A stretch of DNA of 64,000 nucleotides, taken from NCBI GenBank assembly GCA_910589415.1, contig OU342630.1, positions 13,921,867-13,985,866 of the forward strand. Reading direction: 5' to 3'. This DNA is from Malachius bipustulatus. Its lineage: Eukaryota > Arthropoda > Insecta > Coleoptera > Melyridae. The position numbers and the translations under genes were made by a program. Positions within the stretch are counted from its first letter, which is position 1. Each line of letters opens with the position of its first letter. The notes under the pieces were generated by a model. The model did not search any database, was not told the origin of the DNA, and saw nothing but the letters and a program-made list of their open reading frames with translations. Shown here one piece after another: positions 30,805 through 41,149 of this stretch.

Positions 30805-33714
30805 TTAGTTTGTGTGTTGTGTCAATTCTGTTAAATGTGTCGGATGTTCATCTATTTGTATGTCTGCGTACAGAAATTTTCTAACGATGTGACATGTACT
30901 TATTATTGTGGCTTTCTGTAGTTCTATGTACGTATTTTTGTGCATTTTGAGTGTCTGTAAGCTTTTATGTAGTGTATATGGTACAACCCCTGTAGAGGAC
31001 AAGACTATCGGTACGATGACTACCCTGTCCATCCTCCAGAGGCGCCGCACCTCCTGTGCTAGATCTATGTATTTTGTATGTTTTTCGGTGTCCGTTTTCT
31101 GCAAGTTGTGTGTATTGGGTATCGCTATATCTATTATATATGTATTTTTGTTTTCTTTGTCTATTAATGTGATGTCTGGTCTGTTATGATGAATTGTTTT
31201 GTCTGTGATGATGGCTCTGTCATAGTATAATTTGTGAGTGCTATTTTCTAATACTGTTTGCGGGTTGTATTTGTAATATGGTGTATACATGTCGATGAGT
31301 TTGTACTGAGCTGCGAGTTTTTGATGTATAATGTTCGCCACCTGGTTGTGTCTATGTAGATAGTCGGTTTGTGTAAGTATTCTGCATCCAGCTGTAATGT
31401 GTTGTATTGTTTCCTGTGATAAATGACATTTTCTGCATGTATCGTCTGTGATTGTGGTGTCCTTGAGTATATGTTTTCTGTAGTTTTTAGTATTTATTGT
31501 TTGATCCTGTATAGCAATCATGAACCCTTCGGTCTCCCCAAAAAGGTTCCCACAACTAAGCCACCTGTTCGACGCCTGTTTGTCGACATGGTTCTGGCTC
31601 AGCTCATGGGGGTGTCTCCCATGGAGTTCCTTCTGGGTCCACGACTGCTGTTTTGTATTATTATCTGTTATGTGTAGCTCCAAGTTTTTGTTATGTAGGT
31701 TTAAAGGTGTGTTGTTTCTGTCTGCGATATTTACGGCTTTGTGTAGTTTGGACGTGGTTTGTTTTGCGTGAAAGAACTCTCGAAGATTATTTATCTGTTT
31801 GTGGTGCAGATTGGGTATGTCAATAAGGCCTCTTCCCCCCATCTCTCTAGGTAGAGTCAGCCTTTCTGTGGCTGATTTAGGATGATGTTGTTTGTGTCTT
31901 GTGAGTGTTGTTCGGGTTTTCCTCTGGAGGTCTTCTAGGTCTGTCTGTGTCCATTATATAACTCCAAACGAGTATGTCAGTGTCGGTACAGCGTATGTGT
32001 TTATTGCTTTTATTGTGTTTTTGGCATTCAGTTTTGTTTTTAATATTTGGTTTAGTCTGTTTATGTACGTTTTTCTTAGTGTTTGTTTTATTTGTGTATG
32101 TTCTGTGAGCTTGGCCTGCTGGAAACCAAGATATTTATAGACCTCGCCCTCTTCCATGGATTCAATCTTGTCGCCATTTTCAAGAGCGAATTCACCTGCC
32201 ACCAGAGTTCCTTTTTCGATGTTGAGAGTTTTACATTTCTCCAACCCAAACTCCATATGTATGTCCTGTGAGAATGTGTGTGTAATTTTCAGTAGATGTT
32301 GCAGCTGTGTTTGTGTGGATGCGTATAATTTTATATCATCCATGTATAGCAGATGCGACAGAGTATAGTGTGTTGTTTTGTTGTCTCTGATGTTGAATCC
32401 ATAATTTGAATTATTCAGCATGTTTGAGAGTGGATTCAAGGCAAGGCAAAACCACAGTGGACTCAATGAGTCCCCCTGGAATATGCCTCGACGTATAGGT
32501 ATTTCTTCTGTAGTTATAGTTGTTTTATTGAGCGTAAGACGTAGTGTAGTTCTCCAGTGTGTCATAATGTTCTCGAGGAAGGCGATGAGCGTGGGGTGAA
32601 TTTTGTAAATGTTTAATATGTGTATCAGCCAAGTATGTGGTGTGCTGTCAAATGCTTTTTTGTAATCTATATGTATGCCATGTTTAATTGTCTATGTTGT
32701 CTATGTGCCTGACGCAGAACCACTGAGTCGATAAGGAGTTGTTCTTTGCATCCCATGTGGTTTCTGCGGCATCCCTTCTGCTGTTCTGTGAGTGCGTTAT
32801 TGTTTTCCAGATGAGAGTATATTTTGTTTGTTATGTTTGAAGTCAGAATTTTGTAAATTGTTGGGAGACATGTTATTGGTCTGTATTGTGTAGGGTTTTC
32901 TGTATTATTGTTTTTTGGCATCATATATGTGATGCCCTGTGTAAAGAATGCAGGCGTGTTCTGCGGATTATTGAGAATATCTGTAAAATGTGTGGCCAGT
33001 TTCGGATGTAGGCATGTGAACTTCTTGTACCAGAAGTTATGGATGTTGTCTATCCCGGGTGCCTTCCAGTTATGAATGTTTTTGATTGTATCGCTTATGT
33101 CTCGTGGTGTAATCTCGCTGAATTGCATGTCTGTGATGTTTTGTGTATGTTTTTCCTCCTCTCTGATCCAACTCGCGTCCTTGCTATGCTGGACCGGATT
33201 GGACCAAAGGGACGACCAGTATCGTGTGAGTTCTTCTCTTGTGGGTGTTTCATAGTTATTTTTCTGTGAACTATTTTGATTCATGTTTCTATAGAATATT
33301 TTTTCGTTTTCTGTAAACTGTTTGTTGTGTTGTTTTCGCTGAGTGCATGTTCTGTATCTACGTAGTCTTTGCGTTTTGGCTGCAAGTTTCTGTTTCAAGG
33401 TGTCCATGTATTCAGTGATGTGTTGGTTATGATGTTCATGTTTTGTGTGAGTTTTTACTGTCTTGAAAATGTGGTGCATATGCTTCATCAGTGTTTTGGA
33501 TTTATTATTTTGTAGATATTGTGTGAGCCGGCCCAGATTTCGTCGAATTTCGTCTATCTGCGATTCAAGCCGACGCTCCCAGGCCGGTTTGTTTTGTTTA
33601 TGTTGTGTCTGCGAGTCCTGAGGTCTTGTTTTTAGGCCATGATACCTAACTACCGCTACTGCTGCAGTATATATCAGTGTGTGTGTATCTGTCAGTGTGG
33701 AATCTTCCCGTATA
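30805..33714 (-). pseudogene. R4/Dong-like reverse transcriptase and restriction-like endonuclease, broken
   Basis: The former ORF runs from EDSTLTDTHTLIYTAA (33714) through AWERRLESQIDEIRRNLG, WKAPGIDNIHNFWYKKF, PITCLPTIYKILTSNI, DYKKAFDSTPH, GIFQGDSLSPLWFCLALNPL and the catalytic LYMDDIKLYA. The C-terminal endonuclease has the zinc motif C-x2-C-x8-H-x4-C (CRKCHLSQETIQHITAGC) followed by RPDITLID and IIDIAIP, the PD-(D/E) signature of R2-type elements. A frameshift near 32680 precedes motif A. A TAA at 31956-31954 replaces the CAA found in copy 2. The many plus-strand ORFs opposite are shadows. Confidence 0.85.
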
Positions 33715-34439
33715 CAGGGTGTTGATTTTCAAAGCGGGCCATAGGGGATTAGCATTGCGAAAGTGGTTTTTGAGGATTCCTGCTCGCCGTTTAAACTTAC
33801 AGAAATCGTTTTGGTATCAAAATGAAGCTAAAATTATTGCGCATAACGCTTGACATCAGAAATTAATTTAATTTCACGTTGTTTTCTAAAATTCTTCAGT
33901 AAAAATTCAAGTAATTGTTAATGTTAATCACAAAATAGCATACCTTGCCTAAACAATAATGACGTTTCTACGTTTTGACAATCCAATAATAAATTTTTAT
34001 TTTTATAAGTCAGTAGGTAATAATAAAGTCTGGTTCTATTTAAAAATGGGTTATACAAACCAAGAAAGAGTCTTTATGGTGAAAACCTACTACAGTGTAG
34101 CCAGTTACAGGAGAATTAAATAGAACCAGACTTTATTATTACCTACTGACTTATAAAGTTTTATTATTGGATTGTCAAAACGCAGAAACGTCATTATTGT
34201 TTAGGCAAGGCATGCTATTTTGTGATTAAACATTAACAATTACTTGAATTTTTACTGAAGAATTTTAGAAAACAACGTGAAATTAAATTGATTTCTGATG
34301 TCAAGCGTTATGCGCAATAATTTTAGCTTCATTTTGATACCAAAACCATTTCTGTCAGTTTAAACGGCGAGCAGGAATCCTCAAAAACCACTTTCGCAAT
34401 GCTAATCCCCTATGGCCCGCTTTGAAAATCAACACCCTG
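33715..34439. mobile_element. 725-bp TA-flanked foldback MITE inside R4/Dong copy 1
   Basis: CAGGGTGTTGATTTTCAAAG and its reverse complement terminate arms of about 310 bp that pair nearly perfectly. TA flanks both sides (33713-33714 and 34440-34441). The loop (34040-34125) keeps a short transposase-like reading frame, described separately. The host ORF continues across the insertion point. Confidence 0.87.
34046..34123 (+). pseudogene. Transposase N-terminus remnant (HTH type), 25 codons
   Basis: ATG at 34046 encodes MGYTNQERVFMVKTYYSVAS and five further residues before TAG. The pattern MxxYTNxERVFMVxxYY is the start of the DUF4817-like helix-turn-helix found at the N-terminus of mariner-related proteins in insects. 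It occupies the loop of the foldback MITE, suggesting how the MITE arose by internal deletion of a coding mariner-like element. Too short to be functional. Confidence 0.6.
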
Positions 34440-35460
34440 TATGTTGTGGGAGTATATACTGTTATGGTATTCCTTTCCCCCCTTTATCTCAATTTATTAT
34501 TATGAATTCTATTTAAAAAAATTAATACCATAAACAACAAAATTTTTAATAAAGTTATTCTCTGAGGACACTCTCTTTCTCAGGTGGGTTCAGATAAATT
34601 CTTCAATATATTTTCTAAGTTTGAATCAAAATAAAATATAAAAAAATTAATTTGAAATTATTATTATTATTATTTATAACTTGTAACTTACAAAATTTTA
34701 AATAAAGGAAAATCTAACCTACCTCGAGCTCTCTGAATTTGAAAATTTCTTATACTGTAAAAATTTTAATTAAATACAATTCCAAATCTTACAATTTCCT
34801 TCTTCTTTATAAACCTTTCTCTAGTCCTCTGCTTCTCTTCTTTTTTAACTCTTTCTCTTACCGCACTTTTCAAAAATTCTCAAACTGCTCTCCGACACCG
34901 TCTCTTATTATCCCTTGTCCTTTCCAAATAAAGCTTCTATCTTGTTCTCGTAGTCTTTCTCTTTTTCTTACTGCTTCTTTTCTATTTACTAATCAATCTT
35001 TGCTTTGCGTTATTTATCTTCTTTCTGCTTTCAAATTCTGCTCTTTCTCTAGTCCCTCTGCTTCTCTTCCATTTACTAATAAATATTTGCTTTCTGTTAC
35101 TTTATCTTCTTTCTGCTTTCAAATTCTGCTGTATTTCCTTTTGAAAAAACTCTCTTCTTTTATCATTTATTCCTCTCTTAATTTCTCCTTTCTCTAGTCC
35201 CTCTGCTTCTCTTTAATTCTTCTAAATCATTATATTACATTTTTTAACATTATTTCTCACTGACGTTCTTTCAAAATTTTTTTTCATTCTCCCTTTTCTC
35301 GTTGCTATCAACATTCTCCTCCTTCACTTTTTTTTTTCACTCCTCATTTTTTTCAAACAATCCAAATTTTATTTCTTATTGACATTTATAATAATTTTTA
35401 TCTATTACAAGTCATAAACTTCATTGTCACAATAATAAATCTAATTTAAACTCGAAATCT
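34440..35460. repeat. Pyrimidine-rich low-complexity block with tandem repeats
   Basis: The plus strand is mostly T and C from about 34795 to 35370. TCTTCTTTCTGCTTTCAAAT recurs near 35018 and 35107, and TCTCTAGTCC-CTCTGCTTCT recurs at least three times, giving a diverged repeat of about 90 bp. The 152-codon ORF at 34739-35197 is a composition artefact. On the minus strand this block sits between the R4/Dong N-terminal and RT parts. Confidence 0.6.
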
Positions 35461-36279
35461 CTACCTTCCTACACCTGAATCCAATTTTCTATAACAATAC
35501 TTATTCATGTATTGAAGAGTTTTTTCGAGTTTAGATGATGTATGTATCTTGGGTATTTTGTGTCTTTTTGCTGGGTCCGTTCCTGTGAATTGTAACAATG
35601 CTGTTTGCAATGAGTTCTCAAGGGCCTCAACAAGCTCAGTGTCCATGGTCTCCTGTGTATTTATTGTTTCTTCCGTGAGGCTGTATGCTAATGTTGTATC
35701 TCTGTTGTCTTCATGAGGTGTACTTGCGGTTTCTTCTATCTGCGTATTTGTAGTATTTTCCCGTTGTTGCAACTCTTGAGCAACCTGCTGTTTAATGTTC
35801 TCGAGTGTTGTCTGCGGAATGAGGTTACGTGCTACGATTGCTCTTCGCTGGTCAGCTATCCTCTGCTCCGTGACCTGTGCGTTTGGGTACTGTTTTGTGA
35901 ATTCTTGGTGTAATATTTGTCTGTATTGTGTTTTGTCTGTTTCAAGTTTTGTGACTGTGTAATAGGTGCGCATAATAAAGCTGTTCATTTCATTCGTCCA
36001 CTTCATGCGCACCCTTTGTTTTCCCGCCTTGGTGGTCTCCGGTTGGAGTCCAGTAGAAACACCAGGGTCGAGTTGGGCTTGGTCGGCTGGCCCAGACCTC
36101 CCCACTAGTGGGGGCATTGCAGTAACCACACTTGGGCCGGCGCTGCTTTCACCACCGGTTGCCAAGGGAGACTGTAGCCGATTTTGCGAACTTGAGCCTC
36201 TGCCTAACTCACGAACGCGGACCTTGTTAACCCGGGCGACGTCCGAGCCGGTATGGGTTTTATTATTTCTTCTTTCCAT
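35461..36279 (-). CDS. R4/Dong-like N-terminal region with Myb-like domain
   Basis: The ATG at 36279 opens a 272-residue protein. After a Ser/Gly/Pro-rich N-terminus, residues about 90-150 contain MKWTNEMNSFIMRTYY, then YRQILHQEFTKQYP and RIADQRRAIVARNLI, a Myb/SANT-like DNA-binding pattern. R2- and R4-type LINEs use such N-terminal domains to recognise their target. A Gln/Thr-rich acidic tail follows and ends YRKLDSGVGR before a stop. In related elements this part is normally fused to the reverse transcriptase. Here about 1 kb of purine-rich sequence plus a MITE separates them, so either this is a two-ORF form or the frame has been disrupted. Confidence 0.65.
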   Translation of the reverse strand: MERRNNKTHTGSDVARVNKVRVRELGRGSSSQNRLQSPLATGGESSAGPSVVTAMPPLVGRSGPADQAQLDPGVSTGLQPETTKAGKQRVRMKWTNEMNSFIMRTYYTVTKLETDKTQYRQILHQEFTKQYPNAQVTEQRIADQRRAIVARNLIPQTTLENIKQQVAQELQQRENTTNTQIEETASTPHEDNRDTTLAYSLTEETINTQETMDTELVEALENSLQTALLQFTGTDPAKRHKIPKIHTSSKLEKTLQYMNKYCYRKLDSGVGR

Positions 36280-36396
36280 TGCTCTGCCGAGGCAGGTTGC
36301 ATTTTAAACCTACTGCCAGGTAACTCGGGTCCGTGGGGTCGTCACTCCCCAAATATCTCAGTGAGATACCCCTGCGGGCTTATTATTATTATTTTT

Positions 36397-37978
36397 TCTT
36401 CTGCATATATGTAGCATCTCGGGTCTCATCTCCCGGCGGCAAGCAACCATGTCGGGCTATCACCAAGACAAGGTCGCCATAGAAGTTCTACTACATGTGT
36501 TTAGTTTGCGTGTTGTGTCAATTCTGTTAAATGTGTCGGATGTTCATCTATTTGTATGTCTGCGTACAGAAATTTTCTAACGATGTGACATGTACTTATT
36601 ATTGTGGCTTTCTGTAGTTCTATGTACGTATTTTTGTGCATTTTGAGTGTCTGTAAGCTTTTATGTAGTGTATATGGTACAACCCCTGTAGAGGACAAGA
36701 CTATCGGTACGATGACTACCCTGTCCATCCTCCAGAGGCGCCGCACCTCCTGTGCTAGATCTATGTATTTTGTATGTTTTTCGGTGTCCGTTTTCTGCAA
36801 GTTGTGTGTATTGGGTATCGCTATATCTATTATATATGTATTTTTGTTTTCTTTGTCTATTAATGTGATGTCTGGTCTGTTATGATGAATTGTTTTATCT
36901 GTGATGATGGCTCTGTCATAGTATAATTTGTGAGTGCTATTTTCTAATACTGTTTGCGGGTTGTATTTGTAATATGGTGTATACATGTCGATGAGTTTGT
37001 ACTGAGCTGCGAGTTTTTGATGTATAATGTTCGCCACCTGGTTGTGTCTATGTAGATAGTCGGTTTGTGTAAGTATTCTGCATCCAGCTGTAATGTGTTG
37101 TATTGTTTCCTGTGATAAATGACATTTTCTGCATGTATCGTCTGTGATTGTGGTGTCCTTGAGTATATGTTTTCTGTAGTTTTTAGTATTTATTGTTTGA
37201 TCCTGTATAGCAATCATGAACCCTTCGGTCTCCCCAAAAAGGTTCCCACAACTAAGCCACTTGTTCGACGCCTGTTTGTCGACATGGTTCTGGCTCAGCT
37301 CATGGGGGTGTCTCCCATGGAGTTCCTTCTGGGTCCACGACTGCTGTTTTGTATTATTATCTGTTATGTGTAGCTCCAAGTTTTTGTTATGTAGGTTTAA
37401 AGGTGTGTTGTTTCTGTCTGCGATATTTACGGCTTTGTGTAGTTTGGACGTGGTTTGTTTTGCGTGAAAGAACTCTCTAAGATTATTTATCTGTTTGTGG
37501 TGCAGATTGGGTATGTCAATAAGGCCTCTTCCCCCCATCTCTCTAGGTAGAGTCAGCCTTTCTGTGGCTGATTTAGGATGATGTTGTTTGTGTCTTGTGA
37601 GTGTTGTTCGGGTTTTCCTCTGGAGGTCTTCTAAGTCTGTCTGTGTCCATTGTATAACTCCAAACGAGTATGTCAGTGTCGGTACAGCGTATGTGTTTAT
37701 TGCTTTTATTGTGTTTTTGGCATTCAGTTTTGTTTTTAATATTTGGTTTAGTCTGTTTATGTATGTTTTTCTTAGTGTTTGTTTTATTTGTGTCTGTTCT
37801 GTGAGCTTGGCCTGCTGGAAACCAAGATATTTATAGACCTCGCCCTCTTCCATGGATTCAATCTTGTCGCCATTTTCAAGAGCGAATTCACCTGCCACCA
37901 GGGTTCCTTTTTCGATGTTGAGAGTTTTACATTTCTCCAACCCAAACTCCATATGTATGTCCTGTGAGAATGTGTGAG
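36397..37978 (-). mobile_element. R4/Dong-like LINE, copy 2, 5'-truncated
   Basis: It is nearly identical to 30704-32283 of copy 1, in the same orientation, and truncated just upstream of the HTFSQDIHMEFGLEKC segment at a long (ATT)n run (37979-38036). Its 3' end is separated from the 5' end of copy 1 only by a short (ATT)n tract (36380-36393). The two copies therefore stand in tandem. Confidence 0.85.
36501..37977 (-). CDS. R4/Dong-like RT C-terminus and restriction-like endonuclease (partial)
   Basis: This open frame carries the thumb region, MGGRGLIDIPNLHHKQINNL, the zinc motif CRKCHLSQETIQHITAGC and RPDITLIDKENKN of the endonuclease, ending LTQHAN. It is uninterrupted here, whereas copy 1 has a stop at the codon reading Gln (CAA) in this copy. 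The Asn run and MLDQNNN upstream are translated microsatellite, not protein, so the true coding part begins about 37977. Catalytic RT motifs are missing, so it is not autonomous. Confidence 0.8.
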
Positions 37979-37979
37979 A

Positions 37980-38020
<41 letters not shown>

Positions 38021-38036
38021 CATTATTATTTTGATC
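37979..38036. repeat. (ATT)n / (TAA)n microsatellite, R4/Dong target
   Basis: About 14 perfect ATT units are followed by ATCATTATTATT. It joins copy 2 of the R4/Dong-like LINE to family B sequence (TTGATCAAGCACATTTCTC). Confidence 0.9.
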
Positions 38037-39850
38037 AAGCACATTTCTCTAACAATTTATTTTACCATGATCACATTTTCTTTGTATTTTAAACTTTTTT
38101 TCTGCTCTCAACAATTTTATTTACATTTTATTCATGAAACTATTTAAACGATCACACTGTATAATTTTATTATGTCTTTGATTGCATTTTACTGGTGAAT
38201 TTTTAACTTCTTTGTCATTTTCGTCAAACTTGATTGCCATTTTGAGGTTTTGATCATTAATCCTTTTATTTAAATTGAAATTTTATTGTTTTGGAATGCG
38301 AGTGGACACACGTACAGATGAATTTGATTTCTTTTCTAAATTGTTATCGAGGACTGTCTTTTTATGGATCGATAACGCCTCTGCTATATAATATGTTTGG
38401 CCTCATTTTGTATTTCATATTTCCTGGACTCTAAACTATTTATTTGTTTTGATGCTACTGATTACTTGCCCTGACCTATTTATTTATTGCTACTGATTAC
38501 TTGCCCTGACCTATTTATTTATTGCTACTGATTACTTGCCCTGACCTATTTATTTATTGCTACTGATTTTACATGCTCTGACCTATATTTATTTACCTGC
38601 TGCCATTTATTTACTCGCCTGATTTATTTATTTGTTTTTATGCATTTCTGTGTGTCTTGTTTCCTTTTCAGGAGGTATGAGTCCTTGAAATAGAAAGATA
38701 AAATGTGGTCTTCCTGAATATAACAGATTTGTTTATCAATGTCAATTTTGCACCAAAACGGTGATGATGTTATGTGTTGTGCCTCTTGTATTTTATGTTT
38801 TTGTCATGGTATATTTTTATGTAAAATCCTAAATGAAACGGCGATATGATTTTGTATGTTTGATTCACGAATCGCAACGTCAGACAACGACGCTTCAATC
38901 TGTTGTATAGGTTATGTCTCATTTTAACGTTGGATGTCCTTTGGAATCGATTTTATTTATTTGTTACGTCTTTTCTATTATTTCACGGAGGTGTTGAGAA
39001 AGTCGATGAGGCTTCCGCATCAAAGGGTCTAATTTATGTGTGTGTTGTTATGTCTTTTCTTTACAACGATTCGCAAAGACTAACGTTAAAATGACAGGTT
39101 ACCATAATACAAGAGATTTAGTTCTCACCCCTCAACGCCCAAGCAAATGCTTGATTCTAACATGTCGTCGTTTCATTGTATGTGTTTCGTTGTGTGTTTT
39201 TCTTGTATGTTTTGTATTTTATTTTTTTGGCACTTTGCAAGTCCGAGGTCGGTTGTTTTTACTGGGTTTTCTTTTTTCTTTTTTTTTTCGGGATCACTGG
39301 GTAAACAGACTAAACATTCAAATCAATTCAAAAGTCAATAAATCAATTCATTTCAAAGGGGAAACTCTGTCTTTTAAATTAAATCTCCTATCTCTCAACA
39401 AAAGACTCTCTCAGTATTTTCGTAGCGTTTGCTACGAACGAACCAAAATAAGGTTACTACACACACAACAACAAGGTCCAAACAAAGTGAAAACTAGACA
39501 GATCACGAGCCAAAACTACAGAAGGTAATGACACGAGCCAAGGTAAACGACGACCACAAACGTAAGTAAGTGATGTGGTCATTTATTTGAAATCAGGGAG
39601 GGAGAACTTTAAATTCAAATCAAACATTCAGGGCGGGAATCCAAAAATCAATCATGACAGACAAGTTCACATTTCAAACGTCAAAGGGGTTCTTCTTTTT
39701 TTTTAAAACCATTCAGTCTGGGGGCCACATTACAGATTTGATTGCGCATGACGCAGGATCTCAATTTTTAAAGGTAGTTTACACTACAGATTTGGTTCCA
39801 GTGACCAGGATTTTTAAAAGGTAGTTTACACTACAAGTTCGATTTAATAA
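38037..39850 (+). repeat. Family B repeat, copy 1, right part
   Basis: GATCAAGCACATTTCTC at the start aligns with 42083-42099. The distal part, GTAGCGTTTGCTACGAACGA, CAGGGAGGGAGAACTTTAAA, CATTCAGGGCGGGAAT and TCAGTCTGGGGGCCACATTA, aligns in order with 53570-53612 plus 55011-55280. It is noncoding. ORFs at 38903-39528 show no recognisable protein. Confidence 0.8.
38452..38590. repeat. 35-bp minisatellite, about 3.5 units
   Basis: The unit GATTACTTGCCCTGACCTAT plus TTATTTATTGCTACT starts at 38460, 38495 and 38530, with a degenerate last unit. It lies inside family B copy 1 and is not seen in copy 3. Confidence 0.85.
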
Positions 39851-40393
39851 TTATTATTGTTTGTTCCACCGTCCGTTTTTAGTTTTAATTAGGTATATTA
39901 TTTGTTGTGTGAATAGTTTTGTTAAAATACCGCCTATAAACCTAAATAAATGGAAAACATAAAATATAAGCCTCTAATAAGTACAGCGAGTCACATTCAT
40001 CATCACTGTCTTCGAAGTCATCATAAAAATCTGATACATTATAATTTATAATTATTATATAAATGAAGCTACAATTGCTACCTTTTTTTATATTCAGATC
40101 AATTTTAATTTCCTGACCGAAAGCTGTTATTAATAAATTAAAATAAATTATATAACATCAACATTCAAGGACGAACGGGAAATCACGACTCGCGTGATTG
40201 AAAAAGTATTTATTACTAATTTGTTAATGAAAAAAATTAGGTTATGTACAACTACTGTCGAAAACTTCTCTGAGAGCGTTCACAGACAAAACAACACACC
40301 AGGAACGCTCGGTAATTCGCCCGGTAGGTTGTTTATCATTCACACGGCGTTTATTATGAACGCACTCAAGGTCATAAAAACCACATGTAGCAG
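39851..40393. other. No gene recognised between family B copy 1 and the GC-rich palindrome
   Basis: AT-rich. A minus-strand stretch near 40035-39960 reads an acidic peptide (SDFYDDFEDSDDECDSLYLL), reminiscent of Harbinger transposase N-termini, but it has no clear start or continuation. Confidence 0.3.
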
Positions 40394-40975
40394 TTAAGCT
40401 TCGTTTTCCTAGCTGCGTCAAACGCGAGCGCGAAACGCCTGCGGTACACGCAGGGCGATTCACGCAGTGTGGGTTGCGTGAACAGTGTTTTCCAACTTGC
40501 GGGAATCAGTTCGAATTAAAACTTATTATTTATTTTGGTAATAATATTAAAATTAAAATTAAAAGGCTACAAAAATAAGGGTTTAAAAGACACAAAATCG
40601 AATTAAATTTGCTAGATTCGTATTTTTTCAACAAAGTTCTTTATAACAAGAAATTATAAATACTTCTTCTTCATCGTAATGAGATCTAGAAGAACTCCTT
40701 TTCTCATAATATTATTACCAAAATAAATAATACGTTTTAATTCGAACTGATTTCCGCAAGTTGGAAAACACTGTTCACGCAACCCACACTGCGTGAATCG
40801 CCCTGCGTGTACCGCAGGCGCAGGCGTTTCGCGCTCGCGTTTGACGCAGCTAGGAAAACGTAGCTTTTCCTACAGTGCGTGTTCCGCAGCATTGGACTGT
40901 GTGCGCTCGCGTGAAACGTCGGCTGTGCCTCGAGACTCGAGAGCAGTCAATCACGCGACGCAGTGCGTAAGTTAT
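40394..40975. mobile_element. CpG-rich inverted-repeat element (Harbinger-like MITE?)
   Basis: The arm at 40394-40550 (TTTTCCTAGCTGCGTCAAAC through CACGCAGTGTGGGTTGCGTG) is repeated in reverse at 40728-40868. Both are rich in CpG in an otherwise AT-rich region. A further module (40865-40974) follows. The whole resembles 51834-52150. The ends suggest a DNA-transposon MITE, and the class is not certain. Confidence 0.6.
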
Positions 40976-41149
40976 TGGTTTTTTTTTAATTTTAATGTTG
41001 AATACATCAGGCAAAGAACCTCAACCAATATTTTCTGCAGCTGAAGATGAACTGTTGTTTGAACTGGTGGCTGGATTACTCATAATATACGATGTAAAAT
41101 TAAAAGGCTACAAAAATAAGGGTTTTGAAGTGACCCAGATTTCCTTTAC

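Larger units (their letters stand above)
30704..36379 (-). mobile_element. R4/Dong-like LINE, copy 1, near full length
   Basis: The 5' end is GCCCGCAGGGGTATCTCACT at 36379 and the 3' end is near 30704. (AAT)n lies immediately outside both ends. It includes a Myb-like N-terminal ORF, a reverse transcriptase with YMDD, and a restriction-like endonuclease. Dong of Bombyx is known to insert in TAA repeats, and the same situation is seen here. It is broken by one frameshift, one stop and a 725-bp MITE. Confidence 0.82.

Noticed and set aside
30908..32368. Several plus-strand ORFs of 60-93 codons, repeated at 36604-37967
   Set aside because: They are antisense shadows of the R4/Dong-like ORF, Cys/Val/Phe-rich, and duplicated only because the LINE is duplicated.
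34739..35197. 152-codon ORF rich in Ser, Leu and Phe
   Set aside because: It is the translation of a low-complexity T/C tract and has no domain. It is a composition artefact.
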